Source of the DNA: Candidatus Woesearchaeota archaeon
GTDB taxonomy: Archaea; Nanobdellota; Nanobdellia; SCGC-AAA011-G17; GW2011-AR17
Reading direction: 5' to 3'
NCBI GenBank assembly: GCA_016211095.1
Contig: JACQSW010000134.1
Coordinates: 1-5,202, forward strand
DNA length: 5,202 bases
The notes under the pieces are model-generated. The model ran no database searches. It saw only the letters and a list, made by a program, of their open reading frames with translations, and was not told the origin of the DNA. Of the stretch, positions 1 through 4,990 are shown piece by piece. A program made the translations under genes and the position numbers. Numbering within the stretch: position 1 is the first letter of the stretch; every line of letters begins with the position of its first letter.

Positions 1-29
1 ATAAATAAAAAATTAATAAAAAAAAGGTT

Positions 30-36
30 GAGGAGG
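30..36 (+). promoter_or_regulatory. Shine-Dalgarno site for the 19-residue-repeat protein
   Basis: GAGGAGG lies 6 nt before the ATG at 43 and is a strong match to the 16S anti-Shine-Dalgarno end. It decides the start: an in-frame TTG at 28 overlaps this site and so cannot use it. The A-rich stretch at 1-25 may hold the promoter, but the window edge prevents a call. Confidence 0.85.
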
Positions 37-42
37 AAAAAA

Positions 43-825
43 ATGGAAAGAAAGGACTTCCAGTCTTTTGAGGGCACTGTTTTAGGCGCAAGCAAGTCAT
101 TGCAAGCCGCCATTGGAGAAGAAAAAGTTAAGGCTGTTAAAGAGTTGTCAGATTATTTTTTTAATACGAAGAGCCTCCCTAACAGCGAGTATGAGGGTTT
201 GCGTAACTATTTTTTTGAGGCGCAAACATTTTTTCTAAATAAGTATGAACTAAACCCGGAGCTAATCGCCCAATTTAAAAATGCGATTAATACTGACAAG
301 TTGAGGCATTCTGAAAAACAAGCTTTAGGAAGTTTCCTCTCAGCAATGATGCAAACTAGCTACAATCAAGGCAACAACGACTTTTATTTTGAAGAAGTTG
401 ACGCCCAGTTTTTTTGCGCCTTTTTACAGGGCAGGCAAAACAATAAAATTCGTGTGCAAGCAAAACAAGTGAATTCGCACCATTTATTATACCAAGCTGA
501 AAACTGTTCGTCTAAAATACAAACGGTTATTGGGAATAATAATTTGTGGTTAGCTAAAAATTGTAGCTTAGAATCCCAAACGATTATTGGGAGTGATTCT
601 TTGGCGCATGCAGAGAATTGTTCTTTAACAACAGAATCCTTGAATGGTTGGTACAGCTTGCAAGAAGCAAAGAACTGCACAGCCAATATAGGCACCTATA
701 AGGGCAGCTGGTTTGGCCTGCGAATGAAAGACTGTAAGATTTACTCTCCAAATCCGAAGGTTTTGAAGCGATTAAGAAAGCAATCCTCTTTGAAAACGAA
801 CTCTTTTGAATTGAAAAATGAATAA
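43..825 (+). CDS. Hypothetical protein with helical N-terminal half and Cys-ladder solenoid (five 19-residue rungs)
   Basis: A 260-residue soluble protein that I do not recognise. There is no signal peptide or membrane segment. Residues 1-130 look mostly helical, with hydrophobic and charged residues alternating and few Gly or Pro. From about residue 137 to 231 the chain becomes a tandem repeat. Cysteines fall at 155, 174, 193, 212 and 231, exactly 19 apart, each preceded by Asn or Asp, with a Gly ten residues before each of the last four. The unit reads roughly S-L-x-x-x-T-x-x-G-x-x-S-L-x-x-A-K/E-N-C. Such short periods with stacked Asn/Cys suggest a right-handed beta-solenoid, by analogy with known beta-helix proteins. 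Residues 232-260 are basic and polar and may be a cap or tail. The ATG was chosen because GAGGAGG sits 6 nt upstream. The gene is convergent with the MFS gene, 5 bp apart. The function is unknown; a structural or binding role is possible. Confidence 0.85.
   Translation: MERKDFQSFEGTVLGASKSLQAAIGEEKVKAVKELSDYFFNTKSLPNSEYEGLRNYFFEAQTFFLNKYELNPELIAQFKNAINTDKLRHSEKQALGSFLSAMMQTSYNQGNNDFYFEEVDAQFFCAFLQGRQNNKIRVQAKQVNSHHLLYQAENCSSKIQTVIGNNNLWLAKNCSLESQTIIGSDSLAHAENCSLTTESLNGWYSLQEAKNCTANIGTYKGSWFGLRMKDCKIYSPNPKVLKRLRKQSSLKTNSFELKNE
451..735 (+). repeat. Five in-frame 57-bp units encoding 19-residue solenoid rungs
   Basis: Units are 451-507, 508-564, 565-621, 622-678 and 679-735, each ending on a Cys codon. 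The first is the most degenerate and lacks the Gly. Protein similarity is clear, while most DNA similarity has been lost. The exception is a 16-nt block, CAAACGGTTATTGGGA at 520-535, which recurs with one mismatch exactly 57 bp later at 577-592. This points to growth of the array by unit duplication. Confidence 0.85.
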
Positions 826-830
826 ATAGC

Positions 831-2195
831 TTAAGGGTTCTTTTTCTTTTTTTCTAAAACGTCGTTATCCATGCCTAAGGTTAGGATGCTGTACATTAAT
901 CCTCCAGCAGGCATAGTCTTAAACATCTTCACCAATAATTCGCCGTAAGAGATTTTTTCCACCTTCCTAACCTCTTTTAGTTTTGGAATAAATATTACTG
1001 TGAATATGTACCTTAAGGCGAAACTCACTAAAAAGACTAGCAAGTACTTTGACCAGAAAACATGGTTGTATTTCACGATGAGGCTGCCGATTACGCCGCC
1101 GAAGAGGATGGCGATTCCGCTTAATACGCTGCTGTACGCTATGAATGTCGCTCTCTTTTCAGGTGTTGTTGAGTCTAAGAGGAAGTTGAATGTTGCTAAT
1201 TCAAATCCAGCCCATATGAACCCGCTGTAACCCTCAACGATGATGAGGTAGACTGGATTGGTTGAGAACAGCCACAGCAGAGGGATGAATGGCAGCAAGA
1301 ATCCGGTGACTGTTAAAACTTTTTTTGTTCCGTTGGTATCTGATATCCTGCCCCATAGGGGCATAGAGATAAATTTGACTATCCTAGAAGCGGCTAACAC
1401 TAGCGTGAATGTTTTATAATCAAACTTTAAGTCATAAAGCATGTAGGCAGCGAAGAACGGCCCAGCGAGAAATACGGCAAAATTCATTAATGCTAAATAA
1501 ACAACAAATAATCCGTAGTTTCTTAGCTTGTTTTTCTTTAAAAAATCGATGATATGAAATTTTGGTTGAACCTTAACAGAATATTTTGGTTCATATTTTT
1601 TTGTGAGATAAACAGATGAGGCGACTCTTGCTATCAAGGCAACAACGAATATTATGGCAAATCCTATGTATTCGCTGGTTGTGCCATTTGAGAACCTTTG
1701 AAGTATGTAACCCGCTATTAAGAAGGACACAAATGCGATGAAGCCGGCAATCCTGTTTCTTCTGCCAAAATAGCTTCCACGCTCTTTTTCGTTTACTAAG
1801 TCCCCCATCCAGCTGCTCCATGCAGGCCCAATAATCGCTCCAAAAATCCAGTATAAGCAAACGAAAAATATTAGGTAAGGAACCTTGAACTTTCCGAAAA
1901 AGAAGGCTAAGATGATAGGTATGTAAATCAACGCTTCGATAAAAGCGCCCCAGCAGACTAATTTTTTTCTTGATTTAAATAGTTTTAACAATCGGTTAGA
2001 ATAAAGTTGGGATAAGGACCCTAATGTTTGTGGAAGTGAACCTAACAAGCCAAGCTGTAAATTGGTAGCCTTTAGGAATACGCCGAAGGCTGAGAAGAAT
2101 GACTCACCAAATCCTACCATCGCGGAGTAGAATGCTCCGTCGATAATTGAGTAATTCAAGCTCTTTTTTACTTTTTCATTAACACCTTTTTTCAT
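831..2195 (-). CDS. Major facilitator superfamily (MFS) transporter, 12 predicted membrane helices
   Basis: A 454-residue polytopic membrane protein of normal MFS length. Hydrophobic segments alternate with short basic loops in two six-helix halves joined by a charged central loop near residues 197-226. The cytoplasmic loop near 126-151 carries W-x-x-W-M-G-D-L-V then E-R-G-S-Y-F-G-R-R, a block I associate with a subfamily of archaeal and bacterial MFS proteins. The second-half motif A is well kept at residues 282-292 (G-R-I-S-D-T-N-G-T-K-K). The equivalent loop in the first half, near 66-78, is degenerate but basic. After the last helix (about 385-404) there is a 50-residue cytoplasmic tail ending in a Lys run. 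The substrate cannot be inferred: no paired regulator or pathway gene is adjacent. The start is the first ATG, with GGTGA just upstream. It is divergent from the ArsB/SLC13-type permease across 121 bp, which may mean shared control. The family call is firm; the function is unknown. Confidence 0.92.
   Translation of the reverse strand: MKKGVNEKVKKSLNYSIIDGAFYSAMVGFGESFFSAFGVFLKATNLQLGLLGSLPQTLGSLSQLYSNRLLKLFKSRKKLVCWGAFIEALIYIPIILAFFFGKFKVPYLIFFVCLYWIFGAIIGPAWSSWMGDLVNEKERGSYFGRRNRIAGFIAFVSFLIAGYILQRFSNGTTSEYIGFAIIFVVALIARVASSVYLTKKYEPKYSVKVQPKFHIIDFLKKNKLRNYGLFVVYLALMNFAVFLAGPFFAAYMLYDLKFDYKTFTLVLAASRIVKFISMPLWGRISDTNGTKKVLTVTGFLLPFIPLLWLFSTNPVYLIIVEGYSGFIWAGFELATFNFLLDSTTPEKRATFIAYSSVLSGIAILFGGVIGSLIVKYNHVFWSKYLLVFLVSFALRYIFTVIFIPKLKEVRKVEKISYGELLVKMFKTMPAGGLMYSILTLGMDNDVLEKKKKNP
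838..855 (+). terminator. T-tract terminator of the repeat protein gene
   Basis: Twelve bases after the TAA of the upstream + gene, the + strand runs TTCTTTTTCTTTTTTTCT. Archaeal RNA polymerase commonly terminates at such U-rich stretches without needing a hairpin. The tract lies inside the convergent MFS gene, where the opposite strand encodes its Lys-rich C-terminus. Confidence 0.55.
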
Positions 2196-2198
2196 TAT

Positions 2199-2203
2199 TC
2201 ACC
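2199..2203 (-). promoter_or_regulatory. GGTGA ribosome binding site of the MFS gene
   Basis: On the - strand GGTGA ends 3 nt before the ATG at 2195. GGTG is the usual archaeal Shine-Dalgarno core. The gap is shorter than the common 5-8 nt, so initiation may be modest. Confidence 0.5.
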
Positions 2204-2231
2204 AACTTAATTAGCAATTACGATTTAGGGT

Positions 2232-2239
2232 TTTATAAA
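2232..2239 (-). promoter_or_regulatory. TATA box of the MFS gene
   Basis: TTTATAAA, itself a palindrome, is centred about 40 bp before the MFS ATG. Initiation some 25 bp downstream would give a leader of roughly 15 nt containing the GGTGA site. Because it reads the same on both strands, orientation is inferred from distance to the gene and from a second, better placed TATA box for the + strand gene. Confidence 0.55.
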
Positions 2240-2278
2240 TTTTGTTAGCAAACAAAAATTGTGAGCAAAAGCATCATT

Positions 2279-2286
2279 TTTATATA
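2279..2286 (+). promoter_or_regulatory. TATA box of the ArsB/SLC13-type permease gene
   Basis: TTTATATA is a near-consensus archaeal TATA element centred about 34 bp before the ATG at 2317. Predicted initiation near 2308 leaves a leader of only about 8-10 nt. There is no clear Shine-Dalgarno site, only AAAGGC, so translation is probably of the leaderless or short-leader kind. Confidence 0.6.
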
Positions 2287-2316
2287 ATTGTGCTTCTTTA
2301 ATCAAAGGCAAGCGAT

Positions 2317-3558
2317 ATGTTAATTCCGATAATAGTTTTGTTGGCGGTATTCGTTTTGATAGCTATCAGGCAGGTCGGGAGTTTAAGGCTTCAAATATGG
2401 CAGGTTATGCTTCTCGGCGCCTTGGCTGTTCTTTTTTCAGGGCAGATTTCTGTGTTGAACGCCTTGAAGGCAATAAATTGGGATGTAATTTTGTTCTTGT
2501 TTGGGATGTTTGTAATTGGGCAAGCCCTTGAGGACAGCGGTTACCTCGCACACATTTCTTACAATCTTTTTAAAAAAGTAAATTCGGCTAATGCCTTAAT
2601 TCTTTGCCTTTTGTTTAGTGCAGGCTTGGCTTCAGCATTTTTGATGAATGACACATTAGCTATCATTGGAACGCCAGTAGTTTTGCTACTCGCCAAAAAG
2701 CATAATTTTTCCCCAAAGGTCCTGCTCTTAGCATTAGCGTTTGCAGTGACTATTGGAAGCGTTATGAGCCCCATCGGCAACCCCCAGAATCTTTTAATCG
2801 CAATAAATGCCGGCATAAAAAACCCTTTTGTTACATTTTTCAAATCATTGTTCATTCCCACTCTTATTAATTTGTTCGCTGCTTTCTTTTTGTTAAAAAT
2901 TTTTTATAAGAACCATTTTATGGCGGGCCAACTGATACATTCGCAGGAACCGATAAGGGACCACAGATTAGCCTTTCTTTCCAAAATCTCTTTATTGCTA
3001 ATAATGGTTTTAGTCCTAGTAAAGATTGTGTTCGTGTCTCTTGATTTAAAGATAGATTTTAGGCTAACTTACATCGCTTTAATATCTATGCTTCCGATCA
3101 TTCTATTCAGCCCTAAACGATCTATAATTATTAAAAGGGTGGATTGGCATACCTTAATATTTTTTGCAGCGATGTTCGTCTTGATGCAGAGCGTGTGGGA
3201 CACAGGCTTTTTCCAACAAATAATAACAAGCTTAAGCCTCAACATAACCTCAACGCCAACAATTTTGGCGGTAAGCATAATTTTGAGCCAATTAATATCT
3301 AATGTTCCGCTGGTGGCTTTGTATCTTCCTTTGGCTGTCCATGCGGGGGCTTCAACAATTGAGGCGTTGGCGTTAGCTGTTGGAAGCACGATTGCAGGTA
3401 ACCTCTTCATTTTGGGGGCAGCTAGCAATGTAATAATAGTACAAAACGCTGAAAAGAAAGGTGGGGAAACATTAACTTTTTTGGAGTTCGCAAAAATAGG
3501 TGTACCTCTAACAATTATCAATAGTTTAGTTTATTGGTTATTTTTGGCAATAGCCTAA
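2317..3558 (+). CDS. ArsB/SLC13-type (ion transporter superfamily) permease
   Basis: A 413-residue integral membrane protein with about 10-12 hydrophobic segments. Its two pseudo-symmetric halves can be aligned by eye. Residues 53-77 (I-N-W-D-V-I-L-F-L-F-G-M-F, ending D-S-G-Y-L) match 275-299 (V-D-W-H-T-L-I-F-F-A-A-M-F, ending D-T-G-F-F). N-D-T near 111 is paired by S-N-V-P at 328-331. The signature G-S-V-M-S-P-I-G-N-P-Q-N-L-L at 147-160 is mirrored by G-S-T-I-A-G-N-L then G-A-A-S-N-V at 356-371. In this family the two hairpins with conserved Asn, Gly and Pro form the substrate and sodium sites, and both look intact. Members move arsenite, citrate or dicarboxylates, sulfate or sodium/proton. 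The GNPQN block resembles ArsB-like archaeal permeases, but no arsR or arsenic gene is present, so the substrate is open. The only upstream control seen is a TATA box. It converges on the metallopeptidase gene with a 4-bp stop overlap. Confidence 0.92.
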   Translation: MLIPIIVLLAVFVLIAIRQVGSLRLQIWQVMLLGALAVLFSGQISVLNALKAINWDVILFLFGMFVIGQALEDSGYLAHISYNLFKKVNSANALILCLLFSAGLASAFLMNDTLAIIGTPVVLLLAKKHNFSPKVLLLALAFAVTIGSVMSPIGNPQNLLIAINAGIKNPFVTFFKSLFIPTLINLFAAFFLLKIFYKNHFMAGQLIHSQEPIRDHRLAFLSKISLLLIMVLVLVKIVFVSLDLKIDFRLTYIALISMLPIILFSPKRSIIIKRVDWHTLIFFAAMFVLMQSVWDTGFFQQIITSLSLNITSTPTILAVSIILSQLISNVPLVALYLPLAVHAGASTIEALALAVGSTIAGNLFILGAASNVIIVQNAEKKGGETLTFLEFAKIGVPLTIINSLVYWLFLAIA

Positions 3559-3568
3559 ATTTTTAGGC
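3553..3568. terminator. Palindrome spanning two overlapping convergent stop codons
   Basis: GCCTAAATTTTTAGGC is a 7-bp inverted repeat with a 2-nt centre. It contains the TAA of the permease gene (3556-3558) and the TAG of the metallopeptidase gene (3555-3557, - strand). Both transcripts would carry the hairpin at their 3' ends. On the + strand it is followed by a run of six T at 3579-3584, which may be the actual termination point. Confidence 0.5.
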
Positions 3569-4274
3569 AGGTGAAGTCTTTTTTCATTATCCTTGCATAA
3601 ATGCTTTTGCCATGCTTCTTTTCTGCTAAGCTGAAGAAAGCGTTGCCCAAATCGTAACAACTTATAACTGCTTTCTCGTGGTTTTTTAGTTTAGAATACT
3701 CCTTTATTAGGTTTGACGTGCTTTTTGGCATGGTAATCTTAAATTTTTTTGAGATATAAGCATAGCTATTTGTTAATTCTTCTAGTGAGGTTTCTAAGAC
3801 TTCTATCAGCCCAACTTTGGGGTTGTTCTGGGCATACCATTTATTGAACGCCTTTTCGACTCCCCGTGCATGGCCTTCAATGAAAACGTTTTCGTCATTA
3901 AAAGCTATTGGGGGGTCTAATAGTTCGCTTTGTAAAAAGTGGGTGTATTCATGTGCGAGCTCCCCATATTGTCGGGGGCTTTGTACTTTGGCTAGCCAAA
4001 TTTCTTCTTTTGCCTTATCATATTCCGAGGTTTTGCCTAGCCTTATGGTTACTATTTGTTCTTCTTTTACTTTTAAGAAGCTATCCACCCATAGCTTAAC
4101 TTCCATTAATGCTCCCTCTAGTTCTTCTTTGGTTTTTAGAATGGGATACTTTTTGTTTGGTTTCTTCTTTTGTAAATTGGTTAGGAGGGTTGATTCTTCT
4201 ATGATTATTTGTTCTAATTTTGGGAGGTTTTGTTGGATTATGAGCCTTTTTTTTATTAAGCGGTCCACCTTCAT
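3555..4274 (-). CDS. Cytosolic HExxH zinc metallopeptidase-like protein (gluzincin type)
   Basis: A 239-residue soluble protein without signal peptide or membrane helix. The catalytic block is H-E-Y-T-H at residues 108-112, preceded by G-E-L-A. Downstream, F-I-E-G-H-A-R-G-V-E at 131-140 supplies Glu133 as the likely third zinc ligand. An HExxH helix followed some 20 residues later by an E-G-x-A helix is the arrangement seen in gluzincin and peptidase-MA-like proteins; the family assignment is by motif only. Residues 1-70 are charged and helical, possibly a coiled coil. Residues 150-239 are helical, with a C-terminal block (C-Y-D-L-G-N then K-H-G-K-S) like the end of the peptidase-MA fold. The substrate is unknown; housekeeping proteolysis or toxin-like activity cannot be told apart. 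The transcript is probably leaderless: the TATA box is about 30 bp from the ATG and there is no Shine-Dalgarno site. The gene overlaps the convergent permease gene by 4 bp. Confidence 0.85.
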   Translation of the reverse strand: MKVDRLIKKRLIIQQNLPKLEQIIIEESTLLTNLQKKKPNKKYPILKTKEELEGALMEVKLWVDSFLKVKEEQIVTIRLGKTSEYDKAKEEIWLAKVQSPRQYGELAHEYTHFLQSELLDPPIAFNDENVFIEGHARGVEKAFNKWYAQNNPKVGLIEVLETSLEELTNSYAYISKKFKITMPKSTSNLIKEYSKLKNHEKAVISCYDLGNAFFSLAEKKHGKSIYARIMKKDFTCLKI

Positions 4275-4299
4275 GTTTTATATTGGGGTATCTATGGTG

Positions 4300-4307
4300 T
4301 ATTTAAA
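4300..4307 (-). promoter_or_regulatory. TATA box of the metallopeptidase gene (leaderless promoter)
   Basis: On the - strand the sequence reads AAATTTTAAATA after a purine-rich run of A with one G, a good BRE plus TTTAAATA box. Its centre is about 30 bp before the ATG at 4274, so initiation 25-27 bp downstream falls within a few bases of the start codon. No ribosome binding site is present, which fits leaderless translation. Confidence 0.65.
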
Positions 4308-4416
4308 ATTTCTTTTTTTTTCTTGGCTCAAAAAAGGGTTAATGTGCGTATAATATAAGCTTATTACATGTTAGATGAATGATTAATCTTTGTAATCCAA
4401 AATATTTGCATTTGTA

Positions 4417-4704
4417 ATGCGCAATCCCAATCAACATCTAATCAGAGGATATTTAGCATATATTATAGCATTAATCGCAGCTTAACTCGCTGACCGTTCC
4501 ATCTTTGGTATATTTTAAGCATTATTCATCAAAATAGCAGCTATAGGCTGCAGCTTTCCGTAATTGCCATATAAGCCGATTAACCCTTATTTGACGTCGT
4601 TAAAATTAAAAGAAATGGCCAAAAAAATGAAAGAAATAAAAGAATCCAACCCAACCAATCCCAACGTTGCTGTCTTCCCCAAAGTCTATATTCGACCACA
4701 ATAA
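4417..4704 (+). pseudogene. Possible decayed small gene: frame with only three internal TAA codons
   Basis: From ATG 4417 the frame runs 96 codons to TAA 4702 with internal stops only at 4483, 4516 and 4561, all TAA. The pieces read like protein. First comes a 22-residue peptide with a hydrophobic end (L-A-Y-I-I-A-L-I-A-A). Next are L-A-D-R-S-I-F-G-I-F and A-L-F-I-K-I-A-A-I-G-C-S-F-P. The last piece is 46 residues with a charged helix (residues K-E-M-A-K-K-M-K-E-I-K-E) and ends in K-V-Y-I-R-P-Q. G is enriched at codon position 1 (about 20, against 9 and 10 at positions 2 and 3), as in real genes. An ATG at 4615 could also start a 29-residue peptide. No Shine-Dalgarno site is seen. I do not recognise it, and chance openness in AT-rich DNA remains possible. 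Confidence 0.25.
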
Positions 4705-4706
4705 TA

Positions 4707-4714
4707 TTTATATA
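4707..4714 (+). promoter_or_regulatory. TATA box directed toward ftsZ
   Basis: TTTATATA preceded by the A/T-rich ATAATA is a near-consensus archaeal promoter element. Expected initiation is near 4736-4741, at TACACACA. No other + strand gene follows before ftsZ, so the ftsZ transcript would have a leader of about 250 nt. A weaker TATA-like AAAATATA at 4934-4941 could instead give a short leader of about 27 nt. Confidence 0.6.
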
Positions 4715-4736
4715 CTTGTTTCTGTTACATAGTCCT

Positions 4737-4970
4737 TACACACAAAAGAAATCCGAGTTTTACTTCAGGTTTTTGGGCAAAAACCGACGGTAAGTTTACT
4801 CACACCAAATTTACACACAGTGTATTCGTACACACAGTTAGTTTTCTCGACGGAAAAAGTTGTTTGGGCATAATAATTAACTTTTTCTTAAGGAAGTATA
4901 AGCTTCAAACCTTAATAAAGATTTTGGTCTTGGAAAATATACTTCACAAACATAAAAAAAACAAAAAAAC
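4737..4970 (+). promoter_or_regulatory. Hairpin-rich putative 5' leader of ftsZ
   Basis: Four consecutive stems can be drawn. The first is GGTTTTT (4768-4774) with AAAAACC (4779-4785) around a GGGC loop, extended by ACTT/AAGT and GAGT/ACTC across internal loops (4755-4801). The second is GTGTA/TACAC around a TTCG tetraloop (4820-4833). The third is GAAAAAGTT (4853-4861) with AACTTTTTC (4879-4887). The fourth is GAAGTATA (4893-4900) with TATACTTC (4938-4945). TTTGGGCA occurs at 4772 and 4863, and both copies reach into a hairpin loop. CGACGG occurs at 4785 and 4848. No ATG lies in the leader. This suggests cis regulation of ftsZ, but it does not match any riboswitch class I know, and A/T-rich stems arise easily by chance. 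Confidence 0.4.
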
Positions 4971-4978
4971 AAGGGGGC
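4971..4978 (+). promoter_or_regulatory. Candidate ribosome binding site of ftsZ
   Basis: AAGGGGGC, 12 nt before the ATG, is the only G-rich patch in an otherwise A-only stretch. It is an imperfect Shine-Dalgarno site and lies farther from the start than usual. The surrounding A-rich, unstructured sequence may itself favour initiation. Confidence 0.4.
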
Positions 4979-4990
4979 AAAAAAAACAAA

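Larger units (their letters stand above)
4275..4990. other. 716-bp stretch without a confident gene
   Basis: The stretch holds, in order, the - strand promoter of the metallopeptidase gene; a T run at 4313-4321; an inverted repeat TTAGATG (4371-4377) / CATCTAA (4435-4441) enclosing a small hairpin, GCATT/AATGC (4408-4420); a hairpin GCAGC/GCTGC (4537-4551); a stop-poor reading frame from 4417; the ftsZ-directed TATA box; and a hairpin-rich leader. No tRNA, SRP RNA, RNase P RNA, box C/D RNA or replication-origin (ORB) element could be recognised by eye. Confidence 0.7.

Noticed and set aside
28..42. Upstream TTG start adding five residues to the repeat protein
   Set aside because: The TTG overlaps the GAGGAGG Shine-Dalgarno site, which is ideally spaced for the ATG at 43.
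384..695. 103-codon - strand open frame opposite the repeat protein
   Set aside because: Its openness mirrors the 57-bp repeat on the other strand; no promoter or ribosome site.
1000..1230. 76-codon + strand frame inside the MFS gene
   Set aside because: It is a shadow of the MFS coding sequence with no supporting signals.
3069..3521. 150-codon - strand open frame opposite the ArsB/SLC13-type gene
   Set aside because: It is a complement of conserved permease motifs; no start signal and no recognisable domain.
3817..4353. 178-codon + strand open frame opposite the metallopeptidase gene
   Set aside because: It is antisense to a gene with a clear zinc motif, has no promoter or ribosome site, and its sequence is a Ser/Phe/Cys-rich complement shadow.
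4370..4495. Possible box C/D guide RNA (GATGAATGA followed by CTGA)
   Set aside because: The C box is imperfect, spacing is about twice that of archaeal box C/D RNAs, and no C'/D' pair is seen.
4737..4840. CRISPR-like or tandem repeat array from the TACACACA copies
   Set aside because: Copies are only 8 nt, unevenly spaced, and without a constant repeat-spacer pattern.
4820..4873. 17-codon GTG-started leader peptide before ftsZ
   Set aside because: There is no Shine-Dalgarno site, it begins inside the TTCG hairpin, and frames this short are common by chance.
4275..4990. Replication origin (ORB boxes) suggested by the skew switch
   Set aside because: No ORB-like repeats with a G-rich end and no cdc6/orc1 gene in the window; the skew direction fits a terminus better.
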